DNA of 64,000 nt from Phenylobacterium sp. RIFCSPHIGHO2_01_FULL_69_31 (GCF_001824475.1 NZ_MHXN01000039.1:1-64000); one strand, 5' to 3'; shown: positions 41,883-51,382, counted from the stretch's first letter. Made by a program: numbers and translations. The notes: generated from the letters alone by a model not told the origin.

Positions 41883-43754
41883 TCAGCCTATCGCCTGTAT
41901 GGTCTCGGGCAGCGCAACCGGCGGATCGAAGAGTGTTCTCGCCAGCGCCTCCAAATCTTCCGCCAGCAGGGCTGCGAGCCGGCGGCGCGCGGTGTGGGGT
42001 ACGATGCGAGCCCTCACGTCGCTGTAAGAGACGGGCCAGACCCCCCGCCATGTAGCCTCTCGCGTCGAGGGGCGCGACGACAGCTTGGAGATAGCGTGCT
42101 CTGCAATCGCCGATAGCTCGCGCACGGACATAAGGCCGCCGTCGTGACGAGCGACCAACCCAAGGCTGATCCGTTCAGTCTTGCGGCGGCGGGACACCTC
42201 GAACGCGTAGACCCTTCTGCCAGAAACCTGGATGTGGCCGACGGCAAACTGGCGGTCACGCCAAGCGCTGCCCCAGCTTGGATGAGCCTGCAACAACATG
42301 ACTTTGCCCGCGGCGCCTCGAAGGGGATCTTGGCCCACGAGTCCTCCACTTTGGTGGCGCCCTAACTTGCCGATCGCACTCGCGAACACAGAGAGCGGAT
42401 AGCTGAGCGCCTGACGGTCGTAAGGTGCAAATTGACCGACCTCTCCGGCCTGTCGCTCCAGTAATCTGTCCGAAGGTGGCGGACCGGGCTCCGCCGGTGC
42501 TGCGCGGTAGGAGGGGCCTGGTCGAAGGATCACGCCCCCAACGCTGGCGTCGCTCCCGGGGCTCAGGGCTGACAGACTGTCGACCGTGCGTTCATTCCAG
42601 CTTGTCTGACGCGAGCCGCCGCGGCGATATCGTCGAGCAATCTCGTACTTGATCTCGATCCGCCCTAGTCGGGGGAAGGCCCTCCGCAGTGACTCAGGAA
42701 ACGGTGAGAGCCCGCCGACAGAAAGCCCGGGGCGGCGGTGACTCTCCAACGCGGCATCCCGTGAGATGATCGTGCGATAGCGGCTGGAAGTCTCAGGCTC
42801 GCCCGCATCCGGATCGTCAACGTCCAACTCATCTGTCCCGTGCGGAAGCTTGACAATTAAGCGTTTGAACGGCGCGGGTCGAAAGTCGCTCAAGATTGCA
42901 GCGGCCACGAACGCGCGTTCCTGTCGCTCGCCGTAGTGATCAAGATCAACCGGCACCGTGTGGCCGAGCAAGGCGTAGGAGTGCTGTCCGGCCGCGAGCA
43001 CGGCTGGCGGTAGAGGGCCCTCTCCACTTGCATCAAAAGAGCCAAGCATATCTGCGGCGGCGGCCTGCCACATCGTCATCAGGTCGGGTGAGTTGAGCAA
43101 CATGGCGAGGTGCAAGGCGGACGATCTATCCGTGAGACCGGCGACAGGTGCGATCTGCATCACCTCCGGTTCGACCATGCCCGAGGCATCGAGATCGACG
43201 AGCCCCGTTCCCGGAGGGCTATGGGCCGCCGACATGAAGCCGTCGGCCAACCAACTGACCGGACCGAAATAGAAGCGAAGCAATTCGCCTGCCCTGATGT
43301 AGATGCGCCTTCCGGCATGTTCACATACCGTCGCGATCGGATAATCCTGTATCGGCCGAGGCGTGACCGCGCTTCCGAGGGGACGATGTCCGATAGCGGC
43401 GTACGCGCTCAGCCCGTTGTCGGAAAGCTGGCATAGCTGATTGGCCTGAAGCCGCGTTGCTTGCCGCTCGACCAACGCTTTTGCCGTCCCGGAGATCACT
43501 CGATTCTGGAAGATCGTTCCCGGCCGCAGGATCGACAGCTGCTCTATGGGAGCCCACACAGAAACGCGGCTCCCGCCGCCTTCGCCTTCCAGAACGCCTA
43601 GGCTGCACTCGATCTCGTAGCCGTCGGTGCGCGCCGTGCTCGCTCGTATCCGGCTGTGGCTGATCAACACATAGCGATCATCCCCCGGCAGCCACGGGAG
43701 ACTCAGTGCATGCTCAGCGAGCGGTACAATCGGCTGGGAGGGCGATGGGGACAC
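41883..43754 (-). CDS. TnsE-like transposition protein at the right end
   Basis: A 623-residue protein starting at GTG 43754, 180 bp from the right tip and pointing inward. I read it as TnsE-like from position and architecture. An N-terminal beta-rich part is followed by RRIYIRAGELLRFYFGPVSW, comparable to the RYHIPQLELARSLFLINSY segment of Tn7 TnsE. A central acidic/Arg-rich region then leads to SVGGVILRPG, comparable to the HLGGVL segment, and to a C-terminal domain (FASAIGKLGR, VGHIQVSGRRVYAFEVSRRR, WPVSYSDVRARIVPH). In Tn7, TnsE steers transposition to replicating DNA and plasmids. Similarity is weak by eye, so an unrelated end-linked gene is possible. Confidence 0.5.
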   Translation of the reverse strand: MSPSPSQPIVPLAEHALSLPWLPGDDRYVLISHSRIRASTARTDGYEIECSLGVLEGEGGGSRVSVWAPIEQLSILRPGTIFQNRVISGTAKALVERQATRLQANQLCQLSDNGLSAYAAIGHRPLGSAVTPRPIQDYPIATVCEHAGRRIYIRAGELLRFYFGPVSWLADGFMSAAHSPPGTGLVDLDASGMVEPEVMQIAPVAGLTDRSSALHLAMLLNSPDLMTMWQAAAADMLGSFDASGEGPLPPAVLAAGQHSYALLGHTVPVDLDHYGERQERAFVAAAILSDFRPAPFKRLIVKLPHGTDELDVDDPDAGEPETSSRYRTIISRDAALESHRRPGLSVGGLSPFPESLRRAFPRLGRIEIKYEIARRYRRGGSRQTSWNERTVDSLSALSPGSDASVGGVILRPGPSYRAAPAEPGPPPSDRLLERQAGEVGQFAPYDRQALSYPLSVFASAIGKLGRHQSGGLVGQDPLRGAAGKVMLLQAHPSWGSAWRDRQFAVGHIQVSGRRVYAFEVSRRRKTERISLGLVARHDGGLMSVRELSAIAEHAISKLSSRPSTREATWRGVWPVSYSDVRARIVPHTARRRLAALLAEDLEALARTLFDPPVALPETIQAIG

Positions 43755-43889
43755 AACTCCACGTTGCCAAGTAATCGTTTCGATAGAGCTACCGGACTAC
43801 TTCTTTCCAGTTGCGAGGGCGTTTTCTGGCGCAGACCGCCTGGAGTCTCAAAGAGACGCGGTTCGTCGTACTGCTTAGGTCCCCTTCAG

Positions 43890-43905
43890 GCTCATCGACT
43901 GTTTC
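43890..43905 (-). promoter_or_regulatory. Putative second TnsB site in the right end
   Basis: On the minus strand GAAACAGTCGATGAGC matches the terminal-repeat core GCAACAGGCGATGCGC at 13 of 16 positions, in the same orientation. A weaker partial match (GAAAACGC) lies further in near 43819-43826. Confidence 0.45.
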
Positions 43906-43912
43906 CGCGGCG

Positions 43913-43934
43913 CATCGCCTGTTGCGTTTTCACA
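43913..43934 (-). repeat. Right terminal inverted repeat
   Basis: On the minus strand it begins TGTGAAAACGCAACAGGC and ends GATG, matching the left end at 19 of 22 positions. Its outer end abuts the right GCAGT duplication. Confidence 0.92.
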
Positions 43935-43939
43935 GCAGT
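43935..43939. repeat. Target site duplication GCAGT, right copy
   Basis: Identical to 4546-4550 and directly adjacent to the right terminal repeat. In the repaired transporter gene a single GCAGT spans the Gln-Ser codons (CAG TCG). Confidence 0.93.
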
Positions 43940-44598
43940 CGCAGCTCGCCGCCCTGGCGACCATGAGCGTGATCGGTGGGTTCCTGGGCGTGCTCCTCGC
44001 CCCCATCGTCGGCCGGACCCTGGGCAAGAAGAACGGGGTGATCGCGGTCTTCGCCACCGCCATCGTCGTCCACATCACGCCGGTCTCGCTGCGCCTGCTG
44101 GACCTGGCCCCGGAGAACGGGACCACCGCCCTGCTCTGGCTGCTCTACGGCGAGGAGATCATCAACGCCACCTTCGCCGCGGCCACCGGCATCCTGCTTG
44201 CCTCCATCGTCGCCGACGTGGTGGAGGATGCGGAGGTCAAGACGGGCCGACGGTCCGAAGGGCTGCTGCTCTCGGCCAACAACCTGTTCCGGAAGGTGAT
44301 CTCCGGCATGGGCATCTTCATCGCCACGGGCGTGCTGGCCTTCATCCAGTTCCCTGAAAAGGCGGAGCGGGGGCAGGTGCCGCCCGAGGTGCTCCAGAAC
44401 CTGGGCCTCGCGTACATCCCCACGATCGTAGGCCTGTACGGCATCGCCATCGGCCTGCTGCTCACCTACGGCATCAGCCGCGCACGCCACGAGGAGAACC
44501 TGAGCATCCTGGCGACCCGGGCCGCCGAACAGGCCGCGGCCGAGGCAGGGCCGGGCATCGGGTCGGGAGAAATTCCCACCGAGCCGGGGAGGCGCTGA
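43940..44598 (+). pseudogene. MFS transporter (GPH/MelB-like), 3' part
   Basis: The last 219 codons of the interrupted transporter, in frame with 3701-4550 once one GCAGT is counted. It encodes about five membrane helices (VIGGFLGVLLAPIVGRTLGK, NATFAAATGILLASIVADVV) and a GPH-type GLLLSANNLFRKV segment, ending in a soluble tail rich in Ala/Glu. An ATG at 43963 could start a 211-residue fragment, but without the first seven helices it is unlikely to work. The stop is 8 bp from the end of the convergent TetR gene. Confidence 0.9.
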
Positions 44599-44606
44599 GA
44601 CAGGCC

Positions 44607-45839
44607 CTAGCGCTCGAAGATGCCCTTCAGCAGCGGGCGCACGAACACCGACGCCGCCGTCTTGGGCCGCACGTCGGGCACCAGGTAGCCGAGGTCGGCG
44701 CAGGCGTTCAGCGTGGCGTTCAGCATCTGGGAGGCGATGAAGGCGTCCACCGGCCGCAGCGACCCCTCGGCGATCCCGTCCGAGATCATCGAGGCGAAGC
44801 GGTCGGAGACCCGGTTCGAGTGCTCGACCATCACGCCGCGAATCTGCTCGGGCAGGGCCGTCAGGGCGTTGGTGCGCAGCAGGGGGCCGTGGTCCGAGAG
44901 CTGGAACTCGGCGAGCGCGGCGGCGCAGGCGGAGAGCTTGTCCCACTGGTCCCCGGGCAGATCCATGGCCAGCCGCTGGGCCCGGGTCATCACCTCGAAG
45001 CTGCGCTCGAAGCAGGCGACCACCAGGTCGTCCTTGGCCTCGTTGTGGTGATAGAAACTGCCCTTGGTGACGTTGAGCTCGGCCGAGATCTTGTCCACCG
45101 AGGCGCCGCGGTAGCCGCGCCGGTTGATCAGCCGGGTGGCCGCCAGCAGGAAGGTCTCGCGCGCCAGTTCGGGCCCATCGCGCGCCGCCAGCTTCTCCAT
45201 GGCGATCGGCTTGGGATCCCAGGCGGCGCCGTCCGCCGCCACGCCGTGCAGGAAGATGTCGACCATGCGGTCGCGGATGCGCGGATAGTCCTCGGGGTCG
45301 AACTTCGCCAGCCAGGCCCCGCCCCAGAACACCTGCTCCAGCAGCATGCGTGTCCGCGCCGTGCGCCGGCCGCGCGACATCCAGCAGAGGTCGGGATGGT
45401 CGAAGATCTGCCGCGCCTTGCGGAACAGCCGGCCATAGGCGCTCGCCACCTCCTCCCGCCGCGGCGAGGTCAGGGCGCGCAGTTCCGAGATGATCGGCAG
45501 CGGCGGCGCTGTCCCCGCCAGGGTGGCGGCGAGGGTGTCGAGGTAGAGCGTGAAGAACCGGTGCAGCCGCTCGGCCGGGGTCGCCGCCTTCACCGCCTGG
45601 TCCGCCAGGTCGTGCAGCGTCTCGATCCCGCGGGTGATGCAGGCAGCCGCCAGGTCGTCCTTGCGCTTGAAATAGTAGGTGACGCTGGTGGTCGACAGGT
45701 CGACCGCTGCGGCGGTGTCGCCCAGCGTCAGCCCTTTGATGCCCTTGCGGTTCAGGATCCGAGTGGCGGCGTCCAGGATCGCCTCACGCTTACGCTCGAA
45801 CCGGTCTGTGGATTTCACCGTGGCGTTTCGTGGAGCCAT
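44607..45839 (-). CDS. Tandem TetR-family regulator (two fused TetR units)
   Basis: A 410-residue protein containing two complete TetR units. The first HTH is near residues 15-60 (AILDAATRILNRKGIKGLTL, then VDLSTTSVTYYFKRKDDL). The second is near 215-260 (ARETFLLAATRLINRRGYRG, then LNVTKGSFYHHNEAKDDL). Each has a helical ligand domain. Tandem TetR proteins of about 400 residues occur in Alphaproteobacteria and may bind DNA as pseudo-dimers. ATG 45839 is chosen because upstream codons are low-complexity. It is convergent with the MFS 3' fragment and follows the Xre-family regulator gene by 100 bp. Confidence 0.85.
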   Translation of the reverse strand: MAPRNATVKSTDRFERKREAILDAATRILNRKGIKGLTLGDTAAAVDLSTTSVTYYFKRKDDLAAACITRGIETLHDLADQAVKAATPAERLHRFFTLYLDTLAATLAGTAPPLPIISELRALTSPRREEVASAYGRLFRKARQIFDHPDLCWMSRGRRTARTRMLLEQVFWGGAWLAKFDPEDYPRIRDRMVDIFLHGVAADGAAWDPKPIAMEKLAARDGPELARETFLLAATRLINRRGYRGASVDKISAELNVTKGSFYHHNEAKDDLVVACFERSFEVMTRAQRLAMDLPGDQWDKLSACAAALAEFQLSDHGPLLRTNALTALPEQIRGVMVEHSNRVSDRFASMISDGIAEGSLRPVDAFIASQMLNATLNACADLGYLVPDVRPKTAASVFVRPLLKGIFER

Positions 45840-45939
45840 GGACACCCTATTCCCCGAATGGACGTTCTTTTGACCCCGAAAGCGCGGCTTCGCCAAGGGT
45901 GTAACGCGCACCGGTTGACCCGGCGGCATGCCGCAAACG

Positions 45940-47355
45940 TCAGCTGTCCGAGAAGCCGAAGGGGGCGCTCGTCCGGCGGATGTCGTCCGGCAGGATCGAA
46001 CGGCCGATGGGCGGCGCCGAGCGGGCCGTGCATTCGGTGCGATGGCAGAGGCGGCAGGTGACGCCGATCGGCGTGGCGGCCTGCGCATCGGCGGACTGGC
46101 CCTGGGTGTAGATCAGCCGGCCGGCGTGCTCGGCCGCGCAGCCCAGGGCGATGGCCCGCTCCACCTTGGGCTTGCCATAGCCACCGCCGCCGGCGGTCAC
46201 GGTGCGGGCGATGGAGAAGAAGCGCTGGCCGTCCGGCAGCTCCAGCCATTGGGTGACCAGCTGGCGGGGCGTGCGGAACGCCTGGTGGACGGTCCAGAGC
46301 GGGCAGCCGCCGCCGTGCCGGGCGAAGGGGAAGCCGGCGCCATCCAGGCGCTTGGAGATGTTGCCGGCCTCGTCCACGCGGATGAAGAAGAACGGCACCC
46401 GCTCCTGCCCCGGCTTCTGCAGGGTGGTGAGCCGGTGGGCGACCTGCTCGAAGCTGGCGCCGAATTGCCGGCCCAGGGCCTCCACGTCGTAGCGGCGCGC
46501 TTCGACGGCCCTGGCGAACGCTGTGTAGGGCATCAGGATCGCCGCCGCCGCATAGCTGGCCAGAGCGCGGCGGGTCAGGCGCTCGCCGCTGTCGGTGGCG
46601 AAGCTGGCCTGGGCGACCACCGCATCCACGTCGGCGCCCAGCTCCAGATAGGCGAGCTGGAGGGCGAGCTGGAAGGTCTGGCTGGCGTTGTCCAGTTCGT
46701 CGCTCAGCAGGATTTCGCGCCGATGGTGGTCCAGCCGCCGGGTGGAGCCGACCATGACCTCCGGCGGCAGGCGCCGGACCCGCAGGTTGTGGCGGGCCTT
46801 GAAGTACGGCGTGAAGCCGTCGTGCGCCGCCACCGCCTGGGCCAGCCGCTCGGCCGCGTCGTCCAGGGTGGGGAAGCTGTTGCGGCGCGCCTCCAGGAAC
46901 CGGCGGGACTCGGCGACGGGATCGGACGCCTCCGAGGCGCCGACGCCCGGCGCATCGGCCGCCACCCCCCGGTCCGCCAGGGCCAGCTGCTCCTCGCGAT
47001 AGGCCGTGTAGAGCCGCAGCAGGGCCTCGGTGATGCCCGGAAAGTTCGTAGTGACGTCGGCGGTCTCCAGCGACGGCAGGTCGATGTCGGCGAACATCGG
47101 GTCCTTCAGCACCGCCTGCAGCCGCGCCGCGTCGTCGTTGGCGCCCTGGCGGGTCAGGGCCGCCATGTCGAGCTTGTAGGTCTGGGCCAGCCGCAGCAGC
47201 ACCTCGGCGCTAAGGGGCCGGTGATTGCGCTCCAAGAGGGCGATGTACGACGCGGAGACGTCGAGGTCCGCGGCCATGTCGGCCTGGGTCAGCCCCAGGT
47301 CGCGGCGGAGGCGGCGAAGGCTCGGACCCACATAAAGGCGGCGTTCGGCAGGCAT
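45940..47355 (-). CDS. Xre-family short-chain acyl-responsive regulator (ScfR/RamB-like)
   Basis: A 471-residue regulator with an N-terminal Xre HTH (LRRLRRDLGLTQADMAADLD VSASYIALLERNHRPLS). A central IrrE-like domain follows, without an intact HExxH (LALQLAYLELGADVDAVV), then a C-terminal Cys-containing domain (CRLCHRTEC). Relatives such as RamB and ScfR control the glyoxylate bypass and short-chain acyl-CoA metabolism. It is divergent from aceA across 146 bp containing a TTACAA...TTGTAA dyad, so control of aceA is very likely. ATG 47355 is preferred over the codon seven residues upstream. Confidence 0.87.
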   Translation of the reverse strand: MPAERRLYVGPSLRRLRRDLGLTQADMAADLDVSASYIALLERNHRPLSAEVLLRLAQTYKLDMAALTRQGANDDAARLQAVLKDPMFADIDLPSLETADVTTNFPGITEALLRLYTAYREEQLALADRGVAADAPGVGASEASDPVAESRRFLEARRNSFPTLDDAAERLAQAVAAHDGFTPYFKARHNLRVRRLPPEVMVGSTRRLDHHRREILLSDELDNASQTFQLALQLAYLELGADVDAVVAQASFATDSGERLTRRALASYAAAAILMPYTAFARAVEARRYDVEALGRQFGASFEQVAHRLTTLQKPGQERVPFFFIRVDEAGNISKRLDGAGFPFARHGGGCPLWTVHQAFRTPRQLVTQWLELPDGQRFFSIARTVTAGGGGYGKPKVERAIALGCAAEHAGRLIYTQGQSADAQAATPIGVTCRLCHRTECTARSAPPIGRSILPDDIRRTSAPFGFSDS

Positions 47356-47379
47356 GGCAGGCTCTTGGTTTGTCACACC

Positions 47380-47406
47380 TTACAACATTACATGGAAATC
47401 TTGTAA
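47380..47406. promoter_or_regulatory. Inverted repeat TTACAA-N15-TTGTAA between regulator and aceA
   Basis: The arms TTACAA (47380-47385) and TTGTAA (47401-47406) are perfect complements, and flanking bases extend the symmetry (GTCACACC on the left, GTTTGACAC on the right). Its position between the ScfR/RamB-like gene and aceA makes it a likely operator for that regulator. Confidence 0.6.
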
Positions 47407-47501
47407 AGTTTGACACCTAGACCGCGCGCAGACTCCACAGCGCGCCGCACGCCGGGCTACCCCACGCTCAACCGAACACGACTGACCAGGGGTTTCCCGC
47501 A

Positions 47502-49094
47502 ATGGCGTATCAAGACCACATCATCGAGATGAGCCAGCTCATCAAGAGCAAGGGCGGCACGTGGGACGGCATCAGCGCCGAATCCGTGGCCCGCATGCGC
47601 CTGCAGAACCGGTTCAAGACCGGCCTGGAGATCGCCAAGTACACCGCCGGCATCATGCGCGCCGACATGGCCGCCTACGACGCCGATCCGGCGAACTACA
47701 CCCAGAGCCTCGGCTGCTGGCACGGCTTCATCGCCCAGCAGAAGCTGATCTCGATCAAGAAGCACTTCGGCACCACCAAGCAGCGCTACATCTACCTGTC
47801 GGGCTGGATGGTCGCCGCCCTGCGCTCGGACTTCGGCCCGCTGCCGGACCAGTCGATGCACGAGAAGACCTCGGTGCCGGCGCTGATCGAAGAGATCTAC
47901 ACCTTCCTGAAGCAGGCCGACGCCCGTGAGCTGGGCATGCTGTTCCGCGACCTCGACGCCGCCCGCGCGGCCGGCGACAAGGCCAAGGAACAGAAGCTGA
48001 TCGACGCGATCGACAACTACGAGACCCACGTCGTTCCGATCATCGCCGACATCGACGCCGGCTTCGGCAACGCGGAAGCGACCTACCTGCTGGCCAAGAA
48101 GATGATCGAGGCGGGCGCCTGCGCCCTGCAGATCGAGAACCAGGTCTCCGACGAGAAGCAGTGCGGCCACCAGGACGGCAAGGTCACCGTGCCGCACGAG
48201 GACTTCCTCGCGAAGGTCCGCGCCTGCCGCTACGCCTTCCTCGAGATGGGCGTCGACAACGGCATCATCGTCACCCGCACCGACAGCCTCGGCGCGGGCC
48301 TCACCAAGCAGATCGCGGTCAGCCACGCCCCGGGCGACATCGGCGACCAGTACAACAGCTTCCTGGATTGCGAAGAGATCGCGCCCGCCGACATGAAGAA
48401 CGGCGACGTGGTCCTGAACCGCAACGGCAAGCTGCTGCGTCCCAAGCGCCTGCCGTCCAACCTGTTCCAGTTCCGCGAAGGCACGGGCGCCGACCGCTGC
48501 GTCCTGGACTGCATCACCTCGCTGCAGAACGGCGCCGACCTGCTGTGGATCGAGACGGAAAAGCCGCACATCGAGCAGATCGCCTCGATGGTCGACCGGA
48601 TCCGCGAAGTCGTCCCGAACGCCAAGCTGGCCTACAACAACAGCCCGTCGTTCAACTGGACCCTGAACTTCCGCCAGCAGGTGTACGACGCCTGGCAGGC
48701 GGCCGGTAAGGACGTCTCGTCCTACGACCGCGCCGGCCTGATGAGCGTGGACTACGACACTACCGAGCTGGCGGCCGAGGCCGACGAACGCATCCGCACC
48801 TTCCAGGCGGACAGCGCCAAGCGGGCCGGCATCTTCCACCACCTGATCACCCTGCCGACCTACCACACGGCCGCCCTGTCCACGGACAACCTGGCCAAGG
48901 AGTACTTCGGCAAGCAGGGCATGCTCGGCTACGTCGCCGGCGTGCAGCGCCAGGAGATCCGTCAGGGCATCGCCTGCGTGCGGCACCAGAACATGTCCGG
49001 CTCGGACATCGGCGACGACCACAAGGAATACTTCGCCGGCGAAGCGGCCCTGAAGGCCGGCGGCGTGCACAACACGATGAACCAGTTCGCCTAA
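47502..49094 (+). CDS. aceA: Isocitrate lyase
   Basis: A 530-residue isocitrate lyase of the longer bacterial type, splitting isocitrate into succinate and glyoxylate in the glyoxylate bypass. The active-site loop is [10 protein letters not shown], with the catalytic Cys in CGH. Mg-binding and substrate motifs include DIDAGFGN and [10 protein letters not shown], with TRTDSLGA and [11 protein letters not shown] further on. It starts at ATG 47502, ends in a strong terminator at 49120, and is followed by the malate synthase gene, giving the full bypass in 4 kb. Expression is probably controlled by the divergent Xre-family regulator. Confidence 0.96.
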   Translation: MAYQDHIIEMSQLIKSKGGTWDGISAESVARMRLQNRFKTGLEIAKYTAGIMRADMAAYDADPANYTQSLGCWHGFIAQQKLISIKKHFGTTKQRYIYLSGWMVAALRSDFGPLPDQSMHEKTSVPALIEEIYTFLKQADARELGMLFRDLDAARAAGDKAKEQKLIDAIDNYETHVVPIIADIDAGFGNAEATYLLAKKMIEAGACALQIENQVSDEKQCGHQDGKVTVPHEDFLAKVRACRYAFLEMGVDNGIIVTRTDSLGAGLTKQIAVSHAPGDIGDQYNSFLDCEEIAPADMKNGDVVLNRNGKLLRPKRLPSNLFQFREGTGADRCVLDCITSLQNGADLLWIETEKPHIEQIASMVDRIREVVPNAKLAYNNSPSFNWTLNFRQQVYDAWQAAGKDVSSYDRAGLMSVDYDTTELAAEADERIRTFQADSAKRAGIFHHLITLPTYHTAALSTDNLAKEYFGKQGMLGYVAGVQRQEIRQGIACVRHQNMSGSDIGDDHKEYFAGEAALKAGGVHNTMNQFA

Positions 49095-49119
49095 ACCGCG
49101 CTCAGGTTCACGCGTCGAA

Positions 49120-49157
49120 AGGGCGGCCTGGGATGTCTCGGGCCGCCCTCTTTTTTT
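49120..49157 (+). terminator. Rho-independent terminator after aceA
   Basis: A 9-bp stem (AGGGCGGCC / GGCCGCCCT) with a 12-base loop is followed by C and seven T. It lies 25 bp beyond the aceA stop, so glcB is probably transcribed largely on its own. Confidence 0.88.
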
Positions 49158-49215
49158 CTGCTATGGCCTGTGCGGCGCTGCGCCCGCAGCGCCGGAAGCC
49201 CTGTCGAGATTGAAG

Positions 49216-51378
49216 ATGGACATCAGCAACACCCTCGCCGTCGACGACCTCCTGCACGCCTTCGTGGAGGCCGAGCTGCTGCCGGGGACGGGCGTGGACC
49301 CGCAGGCCTTCTGGAGCGCCTTGGAGGCGATCCTCGCCGACTTCACGCCGCGCAACCTCGAGCTTCTCCGCCGGCGCGACGAGTTGCAGGCGCTGATCGA
49401 CACCTACTGGCGCGAACGCCGCGGCAAGCCGGTGGACGTGGCCGAGGAGACCGCCTTCCTCCGCCAGATCGGCTACCTGCTGCCCGAGCCCGCCGCGTTC
49501 GAGATCGGCACGCAGGGCGTCGACCCGGAAATCGCGAGCATCGCCGGCCCGCAGCTGGTGGTGCCGGTGTCCAACGGCCGCTATGCACTGAACGCCGCCA
49601 ACGCCCGCTGGGGCAGCCTGTACGACGCCCTCTACGGCACCGACGCCCTGGAGCCGCCGACGGGGACCAAGGGCTACGATCCGGCCCGCGGCGCCAAGGT
49701 CATCGCTTATGCCCGCGCCCTGCTGGACCGCGTGGCCCCGCTGTCCAACGGCAGCCACGCCGACGCCGAGGGCTATGCCATCGTGGGCGAGAACCTGGTC
49801 GTGCGGCTGAAGGGCGGCCAGGAATCGTTCCTCGCCGACCCGGCACAGTTCGCCGGCCACCGCGGCCACGCCCTGACGCCGGACGCGGTGCTGCTCCGGC
49901 ACAACGGCCTGCACCTTGAGATCCAGGTCGACCGGTCCAGCAACATCGGCAAGGACGACCCCGCCGGCGTCGCGGACGTGCTGGTCGAGGCGGCGCTGAC
50001 CGCCATCCAGGACTGCGAGGACTCGGTCGCCGCGGTCGATGCCGAGGACAAGGTGGGCGTCTATCGCAACTGGCTGGGCCTGATGAAGGGCGACCTTTCC
50101 GCCAGCTTCCAGAAGGGCGGCAAGACCGAGACCCGCCGCCTGGACCCCGACCGCGTCTACATGGCCCCGGACGGCGGCCAGGTCACCCTGCGCGGCCGTT
50201 CGCTGATGCTGGTCCGCAACGTCGGCCACCACATGACCACCGACATGGCCCGCTTCGGCGGCGAGCCGGTGTTCGAAACGGCCGTCGACGCCCTGATCAC
50301 CGTCACCGCGGCCCTGCACGATCTCAAGGGCGCCCGCGCCAACAGCCCGGCCGGCTCGGTCTATGTTGTGAAGCCCAAGATGCACGGGCCCGACGAGGTC
50401 GCGCTCGCCGTTCGCCTGTTCGACCGGGTCGAGGACGCGCTGGGCCTGCCCCGCAACACGGTCAAGATCGGCATCATGGACGAGGAGCGCCGCACCAGCG
50501 CCAACCTCAAGGCCTGCATCGCCGCGGCCAAGGATCGGGTGGTGTTCATCAACACCGGCTTCCTCGACCGCACGGGCGATGAGATCCACACCGCCATGGA
50601 GCTGGGCCCGGTCGCCCGTAAGGACGCCATCAAGGCCGAGCCCTGGCTGCCCGCCTACGAGAAGCGCAACGTGGAGATCGGCCTGGCGACCGGCTTCCAG
50701 GGCAGAGCCCAGATCGGCAAGGGCATGTGGGCCGCGCCCGACATGATGAAGGACATGCTGGCGGCCAAGGTCGGCCATCCGAAGGCCGGCGCGAACACCG
50801 CCTGGGTGCCCTCGCCCACGGCGGCCGTGCTGCACGCCCTGCACTACCACGAGGTGGATGTGCCCACCCTGCAGGGATCGATGGCCGCGGCCGGCGAGAC
50901 CACGGGCCTGACCGAGTTGCTGACCCCGCCCATGGCGAAATCCAACTGGAGCCCCGCCGACGTGCAGCAGGAACTGGACAACAACGCCCAGGGCATCCTC
51001 GGCTATGTGGTCCGCTGGATCGACCAGGGCGTCGGCTGTTCGAAGGTGCCCGACATCCACGACGTGGGCCTGATGGAAGACCGCGCCACCCTGCGCATCT
51101 CCAGCCAGCACATCGCCAACTGGCTGCACCATGGCGTCTGCACCGAGGCCCAGGTGCGCGAGACCATGGCGCGGATGGCGAAGGTGGTGGACGGCCAGAA
51201 CGCGGGCGACCCGCTCTACACGCCGATGAGCGGCAATCCCGACAGCATCGCCTATCAGGCGGCGCTGGACCTGGTGTTCAAGGGTCGCGAGCAACCCAAC
51301 GGCTACACCGAGCACATCCTCACCCGCCGCCGCCGCGAGCGGAAGGCCCAGGCGGCCGGGGCTCTCGCCCCGGCCTGA
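49216..51378 (+). CDS. glcB: Malate synthase G
   Basis: A 720-residue malate synthase G, condensing glyoxylate with acetyl-CoA to malate in the cytoplasm. The length is typical for form G and much above form A. Catalytic and binding motifs are [67 protein letters not shown] and the C-terminal WLHHGVC. ATG 49216 is preferred; a TTG two codons earlier is possible. It follows aceA and ends 4 bp from the convergent ydbL-like gene. Confidence 0.95.
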   Translation: MDISNTLAVDDLLHAFVEAELLPGTGVDPQAFWSALEAILADFTPRNLELLRRRDELQALIDTYWRERRGKPVDVAEETAFLRQIGYLLPEPAAFEIGTQGVDPEIASIAGPQLVVPVSNGRYALNAANARWGSLYDALYGTDALEPPTGTKGYDPARGAKVIAYARALLDRVAPLSNGSHADAEGYAIVGENLVVRLKGGQESFLADPAQFAGHRGHALTPDAVLLRHNGLHLEIQVDRSSNIGKDDPAGVADVLVEAALTAIQDCEDSVAAVDAEDKVGVYRNWLGLMKGDLSASFQKGGKTETRRLDPDRVYMAPDGGQVTLRGRSLMLVRNVGHHMTTDMARFGGEPVFETAVDALITVTAALHDLKGARANSPAGSVYVVKPKMHGPDEVALAVRLFDRVEDALGLPRNTVKIGIMDEERRTSANLKACIAAAKDRVVFINTGFLDRTGDEIHTAMELGPVARKDAIKAEPWLPAYEKRNVEIGLATGFQGRAQIGKGMWAAPDMMKDMLAAKVGHPKAGANTAWVPSPTAAVLHALHYHEVDVPTLQGSMAAAGETTGLTELLTPPMAKSNWSPADVQQELDNNAQGILGYVVRWIDQGVGCSKVPDIHDVGLMEDRATLRISSQHIANWLHHGVCTEAQVRETMARMAKVVDGQNAGDPLYTPMSGNPDSIAYQAALDLVFKGREQPNGYTEHILTRRRRERKAQAAGALAPA

Positions 51379-51382
51379 TCGG

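Larger units (their letters stand above)
4551..43934. mobile_element. 39.4-kb Tn7-like transposon with defence and catabolic cargo
   Basis: The element is bounded by inverted repeats, TGTGAAAGTGCAAAAGGC at the left and the complement of TGTGAAAACGCAACAGGC at the right. Over 22 bp they match at 19 positions and have the TGT...ACA ends usual for Tn7 relatives. A perfect GCAGT duplication flanks it, and its removal repairs the host MFS gene. It encodes a TnsA-like endonuclease, a TnsB transposase, a TnsC ATPase, TniQ and a TnsE-like protein. Cargo comprises a ubiquitin-like conjugation operon, Xre-RES, a NYN protein, a serine recombinase and about 25 kb of amide/amine catabolic genes. Intact ends suggest it inserted as one unit and may still be mobile. 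Confidence 0.92.
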
